This document shows, piece by piece, positions 26,336 through 35,284 of a stretch of 64,000 bases of DNA. Positions within the stretch are counted from its first letter, which is position 1; each line of letters begins with the position of its first letter. The DNA lies in the NCBI GenBank assembly GCA_027531255.1, contig JAPZRU010000022.1, positions 49,810-113,809 of the forward strand. The letters are read 5' to 3'. The notes beneath the pieces were generated by a model. It saw only the letters and a list, made by a program, of their open reading frames with translations. It was not told where the DNA came from and ran no database searches. The DNA is from Steroidobacteraceae bacterium. Lineage in GTDB: Bacteria; Pseudomonadota; Gammaproteobacteria; Steroidobacterales; Steroidobacteraceae. Both the position numbers and the translations under genes were made by a program.

Positions 26336-29187
26336 GCACCTCGCGCCGGCTGCCGGCGGGCGGCGAGATCGACCGCAGCCGCCCGCTGAACTTCAGCTTC
26401 GACGGCCGCGCGCTGTCCGGCTACGCGGGAGATACCGTCGCCTCCGCGCTGCTGGCGAGCGGCGTGCAGGTGCTGGCGCGCAGCTTCAAGTATCACCGGC
26501 CGCGCGGCCTGCTCGGCGTCGACCACGAGGAGCCGAACGCGATCCTCGACCTGCGGCTCGGCGCGCGCCACGACCCCAACGCCCGCGCGACGCTGGAACC
26601 GCTCGCCGAGGGCCTGCAGCTGTCCTCGGTGCACGCGCTCGGCACCGCGGGACGCGACCTGCTGGCCGTGCTGGACCGCGGCGCACGGTTCATCCCCGCG
26701 GCGTTCTACTACAAGACCTTCATGTGGCCGCACTGGCACGTCTACGAGGGCATGATCCGCCGCCTCGCGGGCCTCGGCCGGGTCGATGCGCGCAGCCGGG
26801 CGCAGGCGGCGCCGCACCGCCACCTGGCGGTCGACCTCTGCGTCGTCGGTGCGGGCGCCGCGGGCCTCGCGGCCGCCCGCGGCGCCGTCGCCGCCGGACG
26901 CAGCGTGCTGCTGGTGGAGCAGCGCACGCGCGTCGGCGGCGCGCTGCTGTGGCGTGACGCAACCGTGGAAGGCGAGCCCGGTTCACGCTGGGCGGGGCGC
27001 GTCGCCGCCGGCCTCGAGGCCGCGGGCGCGCGGGTGCTCGCCGGCACGGCCGCCGTCGGCCTCTACGACCACAACGCGGTGGTGCTGCACGAGCGCGGAC
27101 CGGACGGCGGACGGATCTGGCAGGTGCGCGCCCGCGAGATCGTGCTGACCACCGGCGCCATCGAGCGGCCGCTGCTCTTCGGCGACAACGACCGACCCGG
27201 CGTCATGCTGGCCGACGCGGCGCTGGAGTACCTGCGCCGCTACGCCGTGGTCGCGGGCGAGCGCATCGTGTTCGCCACCGGCAACGACACCACCTACGTC
27301 GCCGCGCAGGCCTTCGCCGCGGCCGGCGCACGCTGCACGATCGTCGATTCCCGCACCGGCAGCCCGGCGCAGGACGCGGCCCGCGCGGCCGGCATCGAGG
27401 TCGTCGCGGGGGCGCGCGTCGAGCGCGCTCTCGGCAGGGGGCGCGTGGAAGGCGCGCGGCTGGCGTCCGGGGCGACGCTGTCGGCCGACCTGCTCGCGGT
27501 CTCCGGCGGCTGGACGCCGCTGATCCACCTCTACTGCCAGGCCCGCGGGCGTCCGCGCTGGGACGAGGAACGCGGCACGCTGCTGCCCGGCGAGCCGGTC
27601 GCCGGCCTGCGCGTCGCGGGCGCCGCCGGCGGCGCCCGCTCGCTGGCCGAGGCGCTCGCCGCGGGCGCCCACGCGGGTACCGGCGGCGGCCGCGTCGAGA
27701 TCCCGGACTGCGACGACCGCCCCTTCGACTGGGGCGGCCCGCCGGACACGCGCATGGCCTTCGGCGAGCGGCGGGCGTGGGTCGACCTGCAGAACGACGT
27801 CACGGCCAAGGACGTCGCGCTGGCGGTCCGCGAGAACTTCCGCGCGGTCGAGCACCTGAAGCGCTACACCACCCTCGGGATGGCGAGCGACCAGGGCCGA
27901 ACCTCTAACGTCAACGGGCTGGCCCTGCTGGCCGAGCGAACCGGCCGGACGCTCGCGCAGGCCGGCGTGACCACGTTCCGTCCGCCGTTCCTGCCGGTGT
28001 CGCTGGCGGCCGTCGCGGGCACGCAGCGCGGGGAACTGCAGGCGCCGCTGCGGCGCCTGCCGGCCGAGGAGGTGCATCGTGCCGAAGGCGCCGAACTGCG
28101 GGAGTACGGCGACACGCTGCGTCCCGCCGCCTACGGGACGTCGCACGACGCCCTCCTGCGCGAGTGCCGGGCTGCACGCGAGCGGTGCGTGATCCTCGAT
28201 GCCTCGTCGCTGGGCAAGATCGAGGTGCAGGGCCCCGACGCGGCGGCGCTGCTCGATTTCGTGTTCTACACGCGGCTCTCGAACCTCGCGCCCGGGCGCC
28301 TGCGCTACGCGCTCGCCCTCGCCGAGAGCGGCGCGATCTTCGACGACGGCGTGGTGCTGCGCGTGGCGGCGGAGCACTTCGTGGTCTCGTGCTCCAGCAG
28401 CCACGTCCGGGCGATGACCGCGCACCTCGAGGAGTGGCGCGAGGATCGCTTCGACCTGTCGCGGGTGTTCGTCCACGATGCGACGCCGCAGTGGGCGACG
28501 ATGGCGATCTCGGGTCCGCAGTCGAGGCGCGTGCTGGAGGCGCTGGCGCTCGGGGTCGACCTCGACGACGCGGCGTTCCCGCACATGAGCGCCCACGACG
28601 GCGTCTTCGCGGGACGCCGGGCACGGATCGCGCGCGTGAGCTTCACGGGCGAGCGCAGCTACGAGGTGTCGGTACCGGCTGGCCTCGCCGCCGAGCTCTG
28701 GCGGCGCGCGCGGGCCGCGGGAGCGGAGCCGCTCGGCGTGGAGGCGCTGGGGGCGCTGCGCTGCGAGAAGGGCTTCATCCTGGTCGGGGTCGAGACCGAC
28801 GGCGAGACGATGCCGCACGACATCGGCATGGGCCGGGCGCGCGAGACGCGCACCGACGCCTATCTCGGCGACCGTTCGCTGTTCACGCCGGCGGCCTGCC
28901 GCAGCGGGCGACGCCAGCTGGTCGGCGTCGCCGCGGCGTCCGCCGCGCCGCTGCCGGTCGGCGCGCACGCCCTGTCGCGGGCCGGCGGGCGGCGGCGCAG
29001 CGTCGGCTGGGTCACCAGCAGCCATCCGAGCGCCGCGCTCGGGCGCCCGGTCGCGCTCGCGATGATCGAGGACGGCGCGTCGCGGCACGGCGAGGAGCTG
29101 GAGTTCGAGCACTTCGGCGCGATGCACCGCGGGACGCTCGTCGCCCCCTGCTTCCTCGACCCGTCCGGAGCGCGCCTGAATGTTTGA
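26332..29187 (+). CDS. soxA: Sarcosine oxidase alpha subunit
   Basis: Large subunit, 951 residues, binding NAD+ and tetrahydrofolate and forming 5,10-methylene-THF in the enzyme cavity. The start ATG 26332 overlaps the soxD stop; an earlier in-frame ATG (26188) would lie inside soxD. Domains in order: a ferredoxin-like N-terminal domain without cluster cysteines (LNFSFDGRALSGYAGDTVAS, 19-38), a nucleotide-binding domain (VVGAGAAGLAAARGAVAAG, 171-189), and a GcvT/aminomethyltransferase-like THF domain from about 590 (ILDASSLGKIEVQGPDAAAL) to the end. It overlaps soxG by eight bases. The length is slightly shorter than many SoxA proteins, but no domain is missing. Confidence 0.94.
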   Translation: MSTSRRLPAGGEIDRSRPLNFSFDGRALSGYAGDTVASALLASGVQVLARSFKYHRPRGLLGVDHEEPNAILDLRLGARHDPNARATLEPLAEGLQLSSVHALGTAGRDLLAVLDRGARFIPAAFYYKTFMWPHWHVYEGMIRRLAGLGRVDARSRAQAAPHRHLAVDLCVVGAGAAGLAAARGAVAAGRSVLLVEQRTRVGGALLWRDATVEGEPGSRWAGRVAAGLEAAGARVLAGTAAVGLYDHNAVVLHERGPDGGRIWQVRAREIVLTTGAIERPLLFGDNDRPGVMLADAALEYLRRYAVVAGERIVFATGNDTTYVAAQAFAAAGARCTIVDSRTGSPAQDAARAAGIEVVAGARVERALGRGRVEGARLASGATLSADLLAVSGGWTPLIHLYCQARGRPRWDEERGTLLPGEPVAGLRVAGAAGGARSLAEALAAGAHAGTGGGRVEIPDCDDRPFDWGGPPDTRMAFGERRAWVDLQNDVTAKDVALAVRENFRAVEHLKRYTTLGMASDQGRTSNVNGLALLAERTGRTLAQAGVTTFRPPFLPVSLAAVAGTQRGELQAPLRRLPAEEVHRAEGAELREYGDTLRPAAYGTSHDALLRECRAARERCVILDASSLGKIEVQGPDAAALLDFVFYTRLSNLAPGRLRYALALAESGAIFDDGVVLRVAAEHFVVSCSSSHVRAMTAHLEEWREDRFDLSRVFVHDATPQWATMAISGPQSRRVLEALALGVDLDDAAFPHMSAHDGVFAGRRARIARVSFTGERSYEVSVPAGLAAELWRRARAAGAEPLGVEALGALRCEKGFILVGVETDGETMPHDIGMGRARETRTDAYLGDRSLFTPAACRSGRRQLVGVAAASAAPLPVGAHALSRAGGRRRSVGWVTSSHPSAALGRPVALAMIEDGASRHGEELEFEHFGAMHRGTLVAPCFLDPSGARLNV

Positions 29188-29722
29188 CCGCACCGCATTC
29201 TGGTCGCCGGCGCCGGACTGGCGGCACGCGCGGCTCGAGGGACGCGGGCTCAGCATCGCGGCCGTGACGCCGCCGGCGCTGTGGCGGCTCAGCGGCACCG
29301 CCGTGCCGTCGCTGCTCGCCAGCCTCGGCGTGTCGCGCACGATCGGCCCGCGCGAGGCCTGCGACGACCTGCCGTACGCGCTGCGCCTCTCGCCCGACAG
29401 CGTGCTGCTGGCCTGCTCGGCGGCGGCTGCGGCACGGCTGCAGCGCGGATTCACCGCCCCTGGACTCGCGCAGACCGAACTCACCGACGGCATCGTCTGC
29501 ATCGATCTCGCGGGCCCGGGCGCAGCGGACCTGATGGCCCTCGCCGGCGAGCAGGCCCTCGGCACCGCGGCCGCGCGCCCGCAGGAGTCGGCGCGCGTGC
29601 TGTTCGCGGGGCTGACCGTGGCCGTGATGCTGCGCAGCGACGGCTGGCGACTCCACGTCGAGCGCCCGTGGGCACCGGCGCTCTGGCGCTGGCTGGCGGA
29701 GCACGTCGCGATCACATCGTGA
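29180..29722 (+). CDS. soxG: Sarcosine oxidase gamma subunit
   Basis: Gamma subunit of heterotetrameric sarcosine oxidase, 180 residues, structurally related to the aminomethyltransferase fold and needed for assembly. The sequence is poorly conserved in this family. Identification rests on gene order (B-D-A-G), size and the stretch GIVCIDLAGPGAADLMAL, which mirrors the folate-domain motif in SoxA and GcvT. It begins within the last eight bases of soxA and is followed after seven bases by the DMGDH-like gene. Confidence 0.88.
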   Translation: MFDRTAFWSPAPDWRHARLEGRGLSIAAVTPPALWRLSGTAVPSLLASLGVSRTIGPREACDDLPYALRLSPDSVLLACSAAAAARLQRGFTAPGLAQTELTDGIVCIDLAGPGAADLMALAGEQALGTAAARPQESARVLFAGLTVAVMLRSDGWRLHVERPWAPALWRWLAEHVAITS

Positions 29723-29729
29723 GGACCGG

Positions 29730-32150
29730 ATGATGAAGTCACACTACCGGGTCGTCGTGATCGGCGGCGGCATCGTCGGCACGAGCGTGCTGTACCACCT
29801 GGCGCGGCACGGCTGGAACGACGTCGCCATCGTCGAACGCGCGGAGCTGACCGCGGGGTCCACGTGGCACGCGGCCGCCGGCTTCCACGCCGTCAACGAC
29901 GACCCGAACATCGCCGCGCTGCAGGGCTACACGATCGGCCTCTACGCCGAGATCGAGCGCGAGAGCGGCCAGAGCGTCGGCCTCCACGTGACCGGCGGGG
30001 TCAGCCTCGCGGTCTCCGAGGAGCGCTGGCAGATGCTCAAGGCCGAGCGCGCGATGTACGAGACCATGGACATGGAGACGACGCTGGTCTCGCCCGGCGA
30101 GATCCGCGAGCTGTGCCCGCTCGTCGACACGGACGGTCTCAAGGGCGGCCTCTACGACGCCCACGAAGGCTATGTCGACGCCCACGGCGCCACGCACGCC
30201 TTCGCGATCGCTGCGAGGCGCCGGGGTGCGGACGTCGTGCTGCGCAACCGCGTGCTGGACCTTCGGCAGCGGCCGGACGGCCACTGGGAGCTCGAGACCG
30301 AGAAGGGCCGCATCGTCGCCGAGCACGTGGTGAATGCCGCGGGGCTCTGGGCCCGTCCCGTGGGCCGGATGGTCGGCGTCGACCTGCCCGTCACGCCGAT
30401 GGCGCACCACTACCTCGTCACGGACGATCTGCCGATGCTGGCCGCGGCCGACCGCGAGTTCGCGTGCGTCACCGACCTCGAAGGCTTCACCTACCTGCAG
30501 CCGCTCGGCAAGGGCGCGCTGCTCGGGGTCTACGAGCGCGACCCGAGACACTGGCGCCCCGAAGGCGCGCCCTGGGACTACGGGATGGACCTGCTGCCGC
30601 CGGAGGTCGACCGGATCCTCCCGGAACTGGAGATCGGCTTCGCGCGCTTCCCGGCGCTCGCCGGGGTCGGCATCAAGCGCTGGGTCAACGGCGCGTTCAC
30701 CTTCACTCCGGACGGCAACCCGCTGGTGGGTCCCGTACCCGGCAGGCGCAACTACTGGGTCGCCTGCGGCTGCATGGGCGGCTTCTCGCAGGGTGGCGCC
30801 ATCGGCCTCACGCTCGCGCAATGGATGATCGACGGCGATCCCGGGCACGACGTCTTCGGCATGGACGTGGCGCGCTATGGCGCGTTCGCCTCGCAGGAGC
30901 GCTACCTGCGCGACACCACCCGGCAGTTCTACGCGCGGCGGTTCGTCATCTCCTATCCCAACGAGGAACTGCCGGCCGGCCGGCCGCTCAAGACCTCGCC
31001 GGTGCACGACCTGCTGGCCGCGGACGGCGCGCGCTTCGGCTGCAACTGGGGGATGGAGACGCCCCAGTTCTTCGCGCCCGGGCGCAGCGATTTCGTCGAG
31101 GACCTCACGGTCCGCCGTTCCAACGCCCACGGCTTCGTCGAGGCCGAGGTGCGCGCCACGCGCGAGGCCGCGGGGATGTTCGACGCCTCGGTGTACGCGC
31201 GCTACGAGGTGAGCGGTCCGGGCGCCGAGGCATGGCTCGACCGCCTGCTCGCCTGTCGCCTGCCGGCGGTGGGCCGCGTCCGTCTCGCGCCCATGCTGGG
31301 CGAGCGGGGCAAGCTGATGGGCGACCTGACGGTCAGCCGGCTTGCCGAGGACCGGTTCTGGCTGATCGGCTCGTACTACCTGCAGGAATGGCACGGCCGG
31401 TGGTTCCACGCATCGATGCCCGCGAGCGGGGTGACGCTGCGCAACCTCTCGGATGCCTGGACGGGCTTCGCCCTCTCCGGGCCGCTGGCCCGCGACATCG
31501 TGCAGCCGCTGGTCGACCGGGACCTGTCGAACGCCGCGTTCCCGTTCATGTCCTGCGCCGAACTGGACGTCGGACTGTCGCGCGCGGTGCTGGCGCGCCT
31601 GTCGATCACCGGCGAACTCGGCTACGAGATCTACGTGCCGGCCGCGGAGCAGCGCGCCCTCCTGCGCGCGCTCGTCGGCAGCGGCCGGGAGCGCGGCCTG
31701 CGCCACATCGGCAACCGCGCGCTCGACTCGCTGCGGCTCGAGAAGAGCTACGGCATCTGGTCGACCGAGTTCACGCAGTCCGTCACCCCCGGGATGTGCG
31801 GGCTCGACCGCCACGTGGCCTTCGACAAGCCGGTCTTCGCCGGCCGCGACGCCGCGCTGCGCGAGCGCGACTCGCCGTCGCAGCGCGTGCTGGTGACGCT
31901 GGCGATCGACGCGGTGGACGCCGACGCCTCCGGCTTCGAGCCCGTCAAGCAGGCCGGACGGCTCGTGGGCCACACCACGTCGGGCGCGTACGGCCACTGC
32001 GTCGGCCGGAGCCTCGCGCTCGCGTACGTCGACCGCGACGTGGCGAAGGATGCACCCGCGCTCAGCGTAGACGTGGTCGGCGAGCCGCGGCCGGCGCAGA
32101 TCCTGGGTCAGCCGGCCTGGGACCCGCGCGGCGCGCGGCCTCGCTCGTAG
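29730..32150 (+). CDS. Dimethylglycine/sarcosine dehydrogenase-like FAD-GcvT protein
   Basis: 806-residue demethylating flavoprotein. The N-terminal 400 residues are a DAO-type FAD domain: VVVIGGGIVGTSVLYHLARH at 8-27, then AGSTWHAAAGF with His47 in the position that binds FAD covalently in dimethylglycine dehydrogenase. The C-terminal half (about 430-800) is a GcvT-like THF domain with GMFDASVYARYEVSGPGAEA and LSITGELGYEIYVPA. Expected reaction: N-demethylation of dimethylglycine or sarcosine with the methyl group captured as methylene-THF. It is the last gene of the MFS-soxBDAG operon, seven bases after soxG. Together with Sox it would allow dimethylglycine to sarcosine to glycine. Other N-methyl substrates cannot be excluded. 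Confidence 0.88.
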   Translation: MMKSHYRVVVIGGGIVGTSVLYHLARHGWNDVAIVERAELTAGSTWHAAAGFHAVNDDPNIAALQGYTIGLYAEIERESGQSVGLHVTGGVSLAVSEERWQMLKAERAMYETMDMETTLVSPGEIRELCPLVDTDGLKGGLYDAHEGYVDAHGATHAFAIAARRRGADVVLRNRVLDLRQRPDGHWELETEKGRIVAEHVVNAAGLWARPVGRMVGVDLPVTPMAHHYLVTDDLPMLAAADREFACVTDLEGFTYLQPLGKGALLGVYERDPRHWRPEGAPWDYGMDLLPPEVDRILPELEIGFARFPALAGVGIKRWVNGAFTFTPDGNPLVGPVPGRRNYWVACGCMGGFSQGGAIGLTLAQWMIDGDPGHDVFGMDVARYGAFASQERYLRDTTRQFYARRFVISYPNEELPAGRPLKTSPVHDLLAADGARFGCNWGMETPQFFAPGRSDFVEDLTVRRSNAHGFVEAEVRATREAAGMFDASVYARYEVSGPGAEAWLDRLLACRLPAVGRVRLAPMLGERGKLMGDLTVSRLAEDRFWLIGSYYLQEWHGRWFHASMPASGVTLRNLSDAWTGFALSGPLARDIVQPLVDRDLSNAAFPFMSCAELDVGLSRAVLARLSITGELGYEIYVPAAEQRALLRALVGSGRERGLRHIGNRALDSLRLEKSYGIWSTEFTQSVTPGMCGLDRHVAFDKPVFAGRDAALRERDSPSQRVLVTLAIDAVDADASGFEPVKQAGRLVGHTTSGAYGHCVGRSLALAYVDRDVAKDAPALSVDVVGEPRPAQILGQPAWDPRGARPRS

Positions 32151-32289
32151 GCGCGGCGTCGGCGACGACCGCGCGCCGCGTCGCATCGACTTGCGAAATC
32201 GGGTGGAAGAGTTTCGCCATCGGCCCGGTCGCCGGGCAGCGGGCGGCTACGCCCTCGCGTCGGCGGATGGCGCCGGCTAACGTAGGATC

Positions 32290-33045
32290 ATGCACGATCG
32301 AGTCGCACTGGTGACGGGCGGCGGCAGCGGCATCGGCCACGCGGCGGTGCTCGAGTTCGCCCGTCGCGGCGCGGCCGTCGCCGTCGTCGACATCGCGCTC
32401 GAGGCCGCAGAGCGGATCGCCGCCGAACTGCGCGCCGCCGGCGGACGGGCGCTCGCGATCCGAGCCGACGTGAGCATCGAAGCCGACGTGCGCGCGATGG
32501 TGTCGCAGACACTCGCGGAATTCGGCCGGCTCGACTTCGCGTTCAACAACGCGGGGATACTCGGGCCGATCGGCACGCCGCTCCACGAGCTCGACGAGCC
32601 CGCCTGGGACAGGGTCCTCGACACGAACCTGAAGAGCGTCTGGCTGTCGATGAAGCACGAGATCGCGGCGATGCTCGACCGGGGCGGCGGCTCGATCGTC
32701 AACAACGCCTCGATCGTCGGCCTGCGGGCCGCCACGCTCAACCCGTCCTACGGCGCCAGCAAGCACGGCGTCGTCGGCCTGACGCTCGCGGCCGCCAGCT
32801 ACTACGGCGACCGGGACATCCGCGTGAACGCCGTCTGCCCCGGCGTGGTCCTCACGTCCATGACGGGCGCCGCGGACGCGGCGCCCGACTCGCCTTCGTC
32901 GCGGCGGATCGCGCGCGCGCCGCTGCGGCGCGGCGCGCAGGCCGTCGAGGTGGCGCGCGCCGCCGTGTGGCTGTGCTCCGACGAGGCCTCCTACCTCACC
33001 GGCGTGGCGCTGCCGGTCGACGGAGGCCTGTCGGTGATCGCCTGA
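32290..33045 (+). CDS. SDR family oxidoreductase
   Basis: Classical 251-residue short-chain dehydrogenase: cofactor loop TGGGSGIGHAA at 9-19, acidic residue after strand 2 (VVDIAL, suggesting NAD), FNNAG at 85-89, catalytic Ser141, Tyr154 and Lys158 (NPSYGASKHG), and C-terminal SYLTGVALPVDGG. It stands 139 bp after the DMGDH-like gene and 215 bp before the 2-oxoacid dehydrogenase genes, all on one strand, so it could be read with either. The substrate is unknown; an alcohol or beta-hydroxyacid feeding the 2-oxoacid dehydrogenase is one possibility. Confidence 0.82.
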   Translation: MHDRVALVTGGGSGIGHAAVLEFARRGAAVAVVDIALEAAERIAAELRAAGGRALAIRADVSIEADVRAMVSQTLAEFGRLDFAFNNAGILGPIGTPLHELDEPAWDRVLDTNLKSVWLSMKHEIAAMLDRGGGSIVNNASIVGLRAATLNPSYGASKHGVVGLTLAAASYYGDRDIRVNAVCPGVVLTSMTGAADAAPDSPSSRRIARAPLRRGAQAVEVARAAVWLCSDEASYLTGVALPVDGGLSVIA

Positions 33046-33260
33046 GACACGACGCGCGGAACCGGGTACGGACGGTCGGGCAAGCCGCCGTTCCGCGGGC
33101 AGGGGTCGGGCGTCGAGGGCGCCTCGCAGCGCGCCGCGGCGAGCCGGCCCGCCCGGTCCGGCCGATTGCCGCAAGGTGCGGTCGTGATTCCGAACGAAAA
33201 CGCTCGCCACCCGGGTAGATTCCCGACCTCGACAGCGGGCACGCCCGCGGCTGCCGGCCA

Positions 33261-34286
33261 ATGGACACCTACGCCGTGAACGCCAATCCCAGTCTGGACC
33301 CCACCCTCGAACAACCGACGCGCGATGAGCTGCTGGCGATGTACGGCCGCATGGTGCTGATCCGTCGCGTCGAAGAGCGCCTCGGCGACGACTTCACCGC
33401 CGGCAAGCTGCCGCAGAGCGTCCACCTGTACGTCGGCCAGGAGGCCTGCGCGGTCGGGGTCTGTGCGCGACTCGAGGACGGCGACTGGGTGGCGAGCACG
33501 CATCGCGGCCACGGTCACTACCTGGCCCGCGACGGAGACGTCCGCGGCCTGTTCGCCGAGGTGTTCGGGCGGCGGGACGGCATCTGCCGCGGCATGGGCG
33601 GGTCCCCGCACGTCGCGGACTTCTCGAAGGGCATCATCGGCGCGAACGCGGTCGTGGGCGGAGGGATCGGCATCGCCACCGGCGCAGCGCTCGCGGCCCA
33701 GATGCAGGATCGCGGTCGCGTCGCGGTGTGCTTCTTCGGCGACGGCGCGGCCGCGCAAGGGTGGCTCGGCGAGGCGCTGAACATCGCCGCGCTGTGGCGC
33801 CTGCCGCTGGTGCTGGTCTGCGAGAACAATGGTTTCGCGGAATTCATGCCGACCGCGACGGTGACCGCCGGGTCGATCGCTTCGCGCGCGGCCGGTTACG
33901 GCGTCCCCGGCGTCGCGGTCGACGGCAACGACCTGATCGAAGTCTGGCAGGCCGCAGGCCCCGCCGTCGCCCGCGCTCGCGCCGGGCAGGGACCCACGCT
34001 GCTCGAGCTCCGCACCTACCGCACGCGCGCGCACACCGAGTCCGAATCCGGCTTCCTCAGCCGCCCGTACCGGACGGTCGAGGAGGTTGAAGACTGGCGG
34101 ACGCGCGACCCGCTGCCGCGCGTCCGCGACCGCCTGTCGGCCGCCGGCGTCCGCGACGACGAACTGGACACGATCGATGCCGAGGCCCGCCGACTCGCCG
34201 CGGAAGCCTCGGCGTTCGCAGAGACCAACCCGTGGCCGGATCCGTCGGTCGTGTACGGTCTCATGTTCCACGATCAGGAGCCCTGA
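33261..34286 (+). CDS. 2-oxoacid dehydrogenase E1 component, alpha subunit (AcoA/PdhA-like)
   Basis: Thiamine-diphosphate-binding half of a heterotetrameric E1, decarboxylating a 2-oxoacid or cleaving acetoin. The 341 residues contain HRGHGHYLARDGD near 81-93, GICRGMGGSPHVADFSKGI and the ThDP motif beginning GDGAAAQGWLGEALN (160) and ending ENN (188-190). The GMGGSPHVADFSKGIIGANA block is closer to acetoin dehydrogenase alpha than to branched-chain E1, but this does not fix the substrate. It begins a four-gene set (E1 alpha, E1 beta, E2 catalytic, lipoyl protein). No E3 is present. Confidence 0.88.
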   Translation: MDTYAVNANPSLDPTLEQPTRDELLAMYGRMVLIRRVEERLGDDFTAGKLPQSVHLYVGQEACAVGVCARLEDGDWVASTHRGHGHYLARDGDVRGLFAEVFGRRDGICRGMGGSPHVADFSKGIIGANAVVGGGIGIATGAALAAQMQDRGRVAVCFFGDGAAAQGWLGEALNIAALWRLPLVLVCENNGFAEFMPTATVTAGSIASRAAGYGVPGVAVDGNDLIEVWQAAGPAVARARAGQGPTLLELRTYRTRAHTESESGFLSRPYRTVEEVEDWRTRDPLPRVRDRLSAAGVRDDELDTIDAEARRLAAEASAFAETNPWPDPSVVYGLMFHDQEP

Positions 34287-34291
34287 GGAAG

Positions 34292-35284
34292 ATGGCACGA
34301 CGGCGACTGATGCATGCGCTGAACGACGCGCTCGTCGAGGAGATGGAGCGGGACGAACGCGTCATCCTGTTCGGCGAGGACGTCGAGATCAGCATGTTCG
34401 GCGACACCAAGGGCCTGCGCGAGCGCTTCGGCCCGCGGCGCGTTCGCGACACGCCGATCTCCGAGGGCATCCTGACCGGGATGGCCGTGGGGGCCGCCGC
34501 CGCCGGCCAGCGCGTGGTCGTGCACATGTTCATGGCCAACTTCCTCTACACCGGCTTCGACGGCATCGCGAACCAGGCGGCCAAGCTGCGCTTCATGACG
34601 GGTGGTCAGGTCCGGCTGCCGATCACGTTCATGGTGCTGTACGGCGGCGGTCGCGCGCTCGGGGCGCAGCACGCCGACACGCCGTTCCCGATGCTCGTCA
34701 ACCTCGGGGGCATCAACGTCGTCGCGCCGACCAACGCCGCGGACACGAAGGGCCTGCTCAAGACCGCCATCCGCGGCGACAACCCCACCGTGTTCTTCGA
34801 GCCCGGCGGCCGCGGCGGCGAGTTCGGCGAGGTTCCGGACGGCGATCACCTGGTGCCATTCGGCCGCGCCGCCATCGTTCGCGGCGGCGGCGACGCGACC
34901 GTCGTGGCGGTCGGCAGCATGATGAAGCCGGCCCTGCAGGCGGCCGACGTGCTCGAGCGCACCTACGGCGTTGCGGTGGACCTGATCGACCCGCGCACGC
35001 TGGTGCCGCTCGACGAGGACGCCATCCTCGCGTCGGTGGCCCGCACCGGCCGACTGGTCGTGGTCGACGAATCGCGCGACCGCTGCAGCTTCGCGAGCCA
35101 CGTGGCCGCTGTCGTTGGCGACCGCGGCTTCGCGTCGCTGCGCGCTCCCATGAAGCGCGTCACCGTCCCGAACGTCGCCCTCCCCTACGCTCCGCCGGCC
35201 GAGAAACCGCTGATCCCGAACCCGGAGCGCATCGTCGCCGCGGTCCTGGAGACGCTCGGCCGGGCGCCGCTCGCGACCCCGTGA
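34292..35284 (+). CDS. 2-oxoacid dehydrogenase E1 component, beta subunit (AcoB/PdhB-like)
   Basis: Partner of the preceding alpha subunit, 330 residues, completing the ThDP site and the E1 tetramer. Visible family features are the pyrimidine-domain ERVILFGEDVEISMFGDTKG (contains the conserved Glu), DTPISEGILTGMAVGAAAAG, and the C-terminal transketolase domain with VDLIDPRTLVPLDEDAI and VVVDES. ATG 34292 follows the alpha stop by five bases with GAGGAAG directly before it; the longer frame from 34232 overlaps the alpha gene too far. The stop overlaps the GTG of the E2 gene. Confidence 0.9.
   Translation: MARRRLMHALNDALVEEMERDERVILFGEDVEISMFGDTKGLRERFGPRRVRDTPISEGILTGMAVGAAAAGQRVVVHMFMANFLYTGFDGIANQAAKLRFMTGGQVRLPITFMVLYGGGRALGAQHADTPFPMLVNLGGINVVAPTNAADTKGLLKTAIRGDNPTVFFEPGGRGGEFGEVPDGDHLVPFGRAAIVRGGGDATVVAVGSMMKPALQAADVLERTYGVAVDLIDPRTLVPLDEDAILASVARTGRLVVVDESRDRCSFASHVAAVVGDRGFASLRAPMKRVTVPNVALPYAPPAEKPLIPNPERIVAAVLETLGRAPLATP

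Noticed and set aside
26983..29742. 919-residue minus-strand frame opposite soxA/soxG
   Set aside because: Low-complexity Arg/Ala/Gly translation; antisense shadow of soxA.
29739..32186. 815-residue minus-strand frame opposite the DMGDH-like gene
   Set aside because: Antisense shadow; no domain, while the plus strand encodes an intact flavoprotein.
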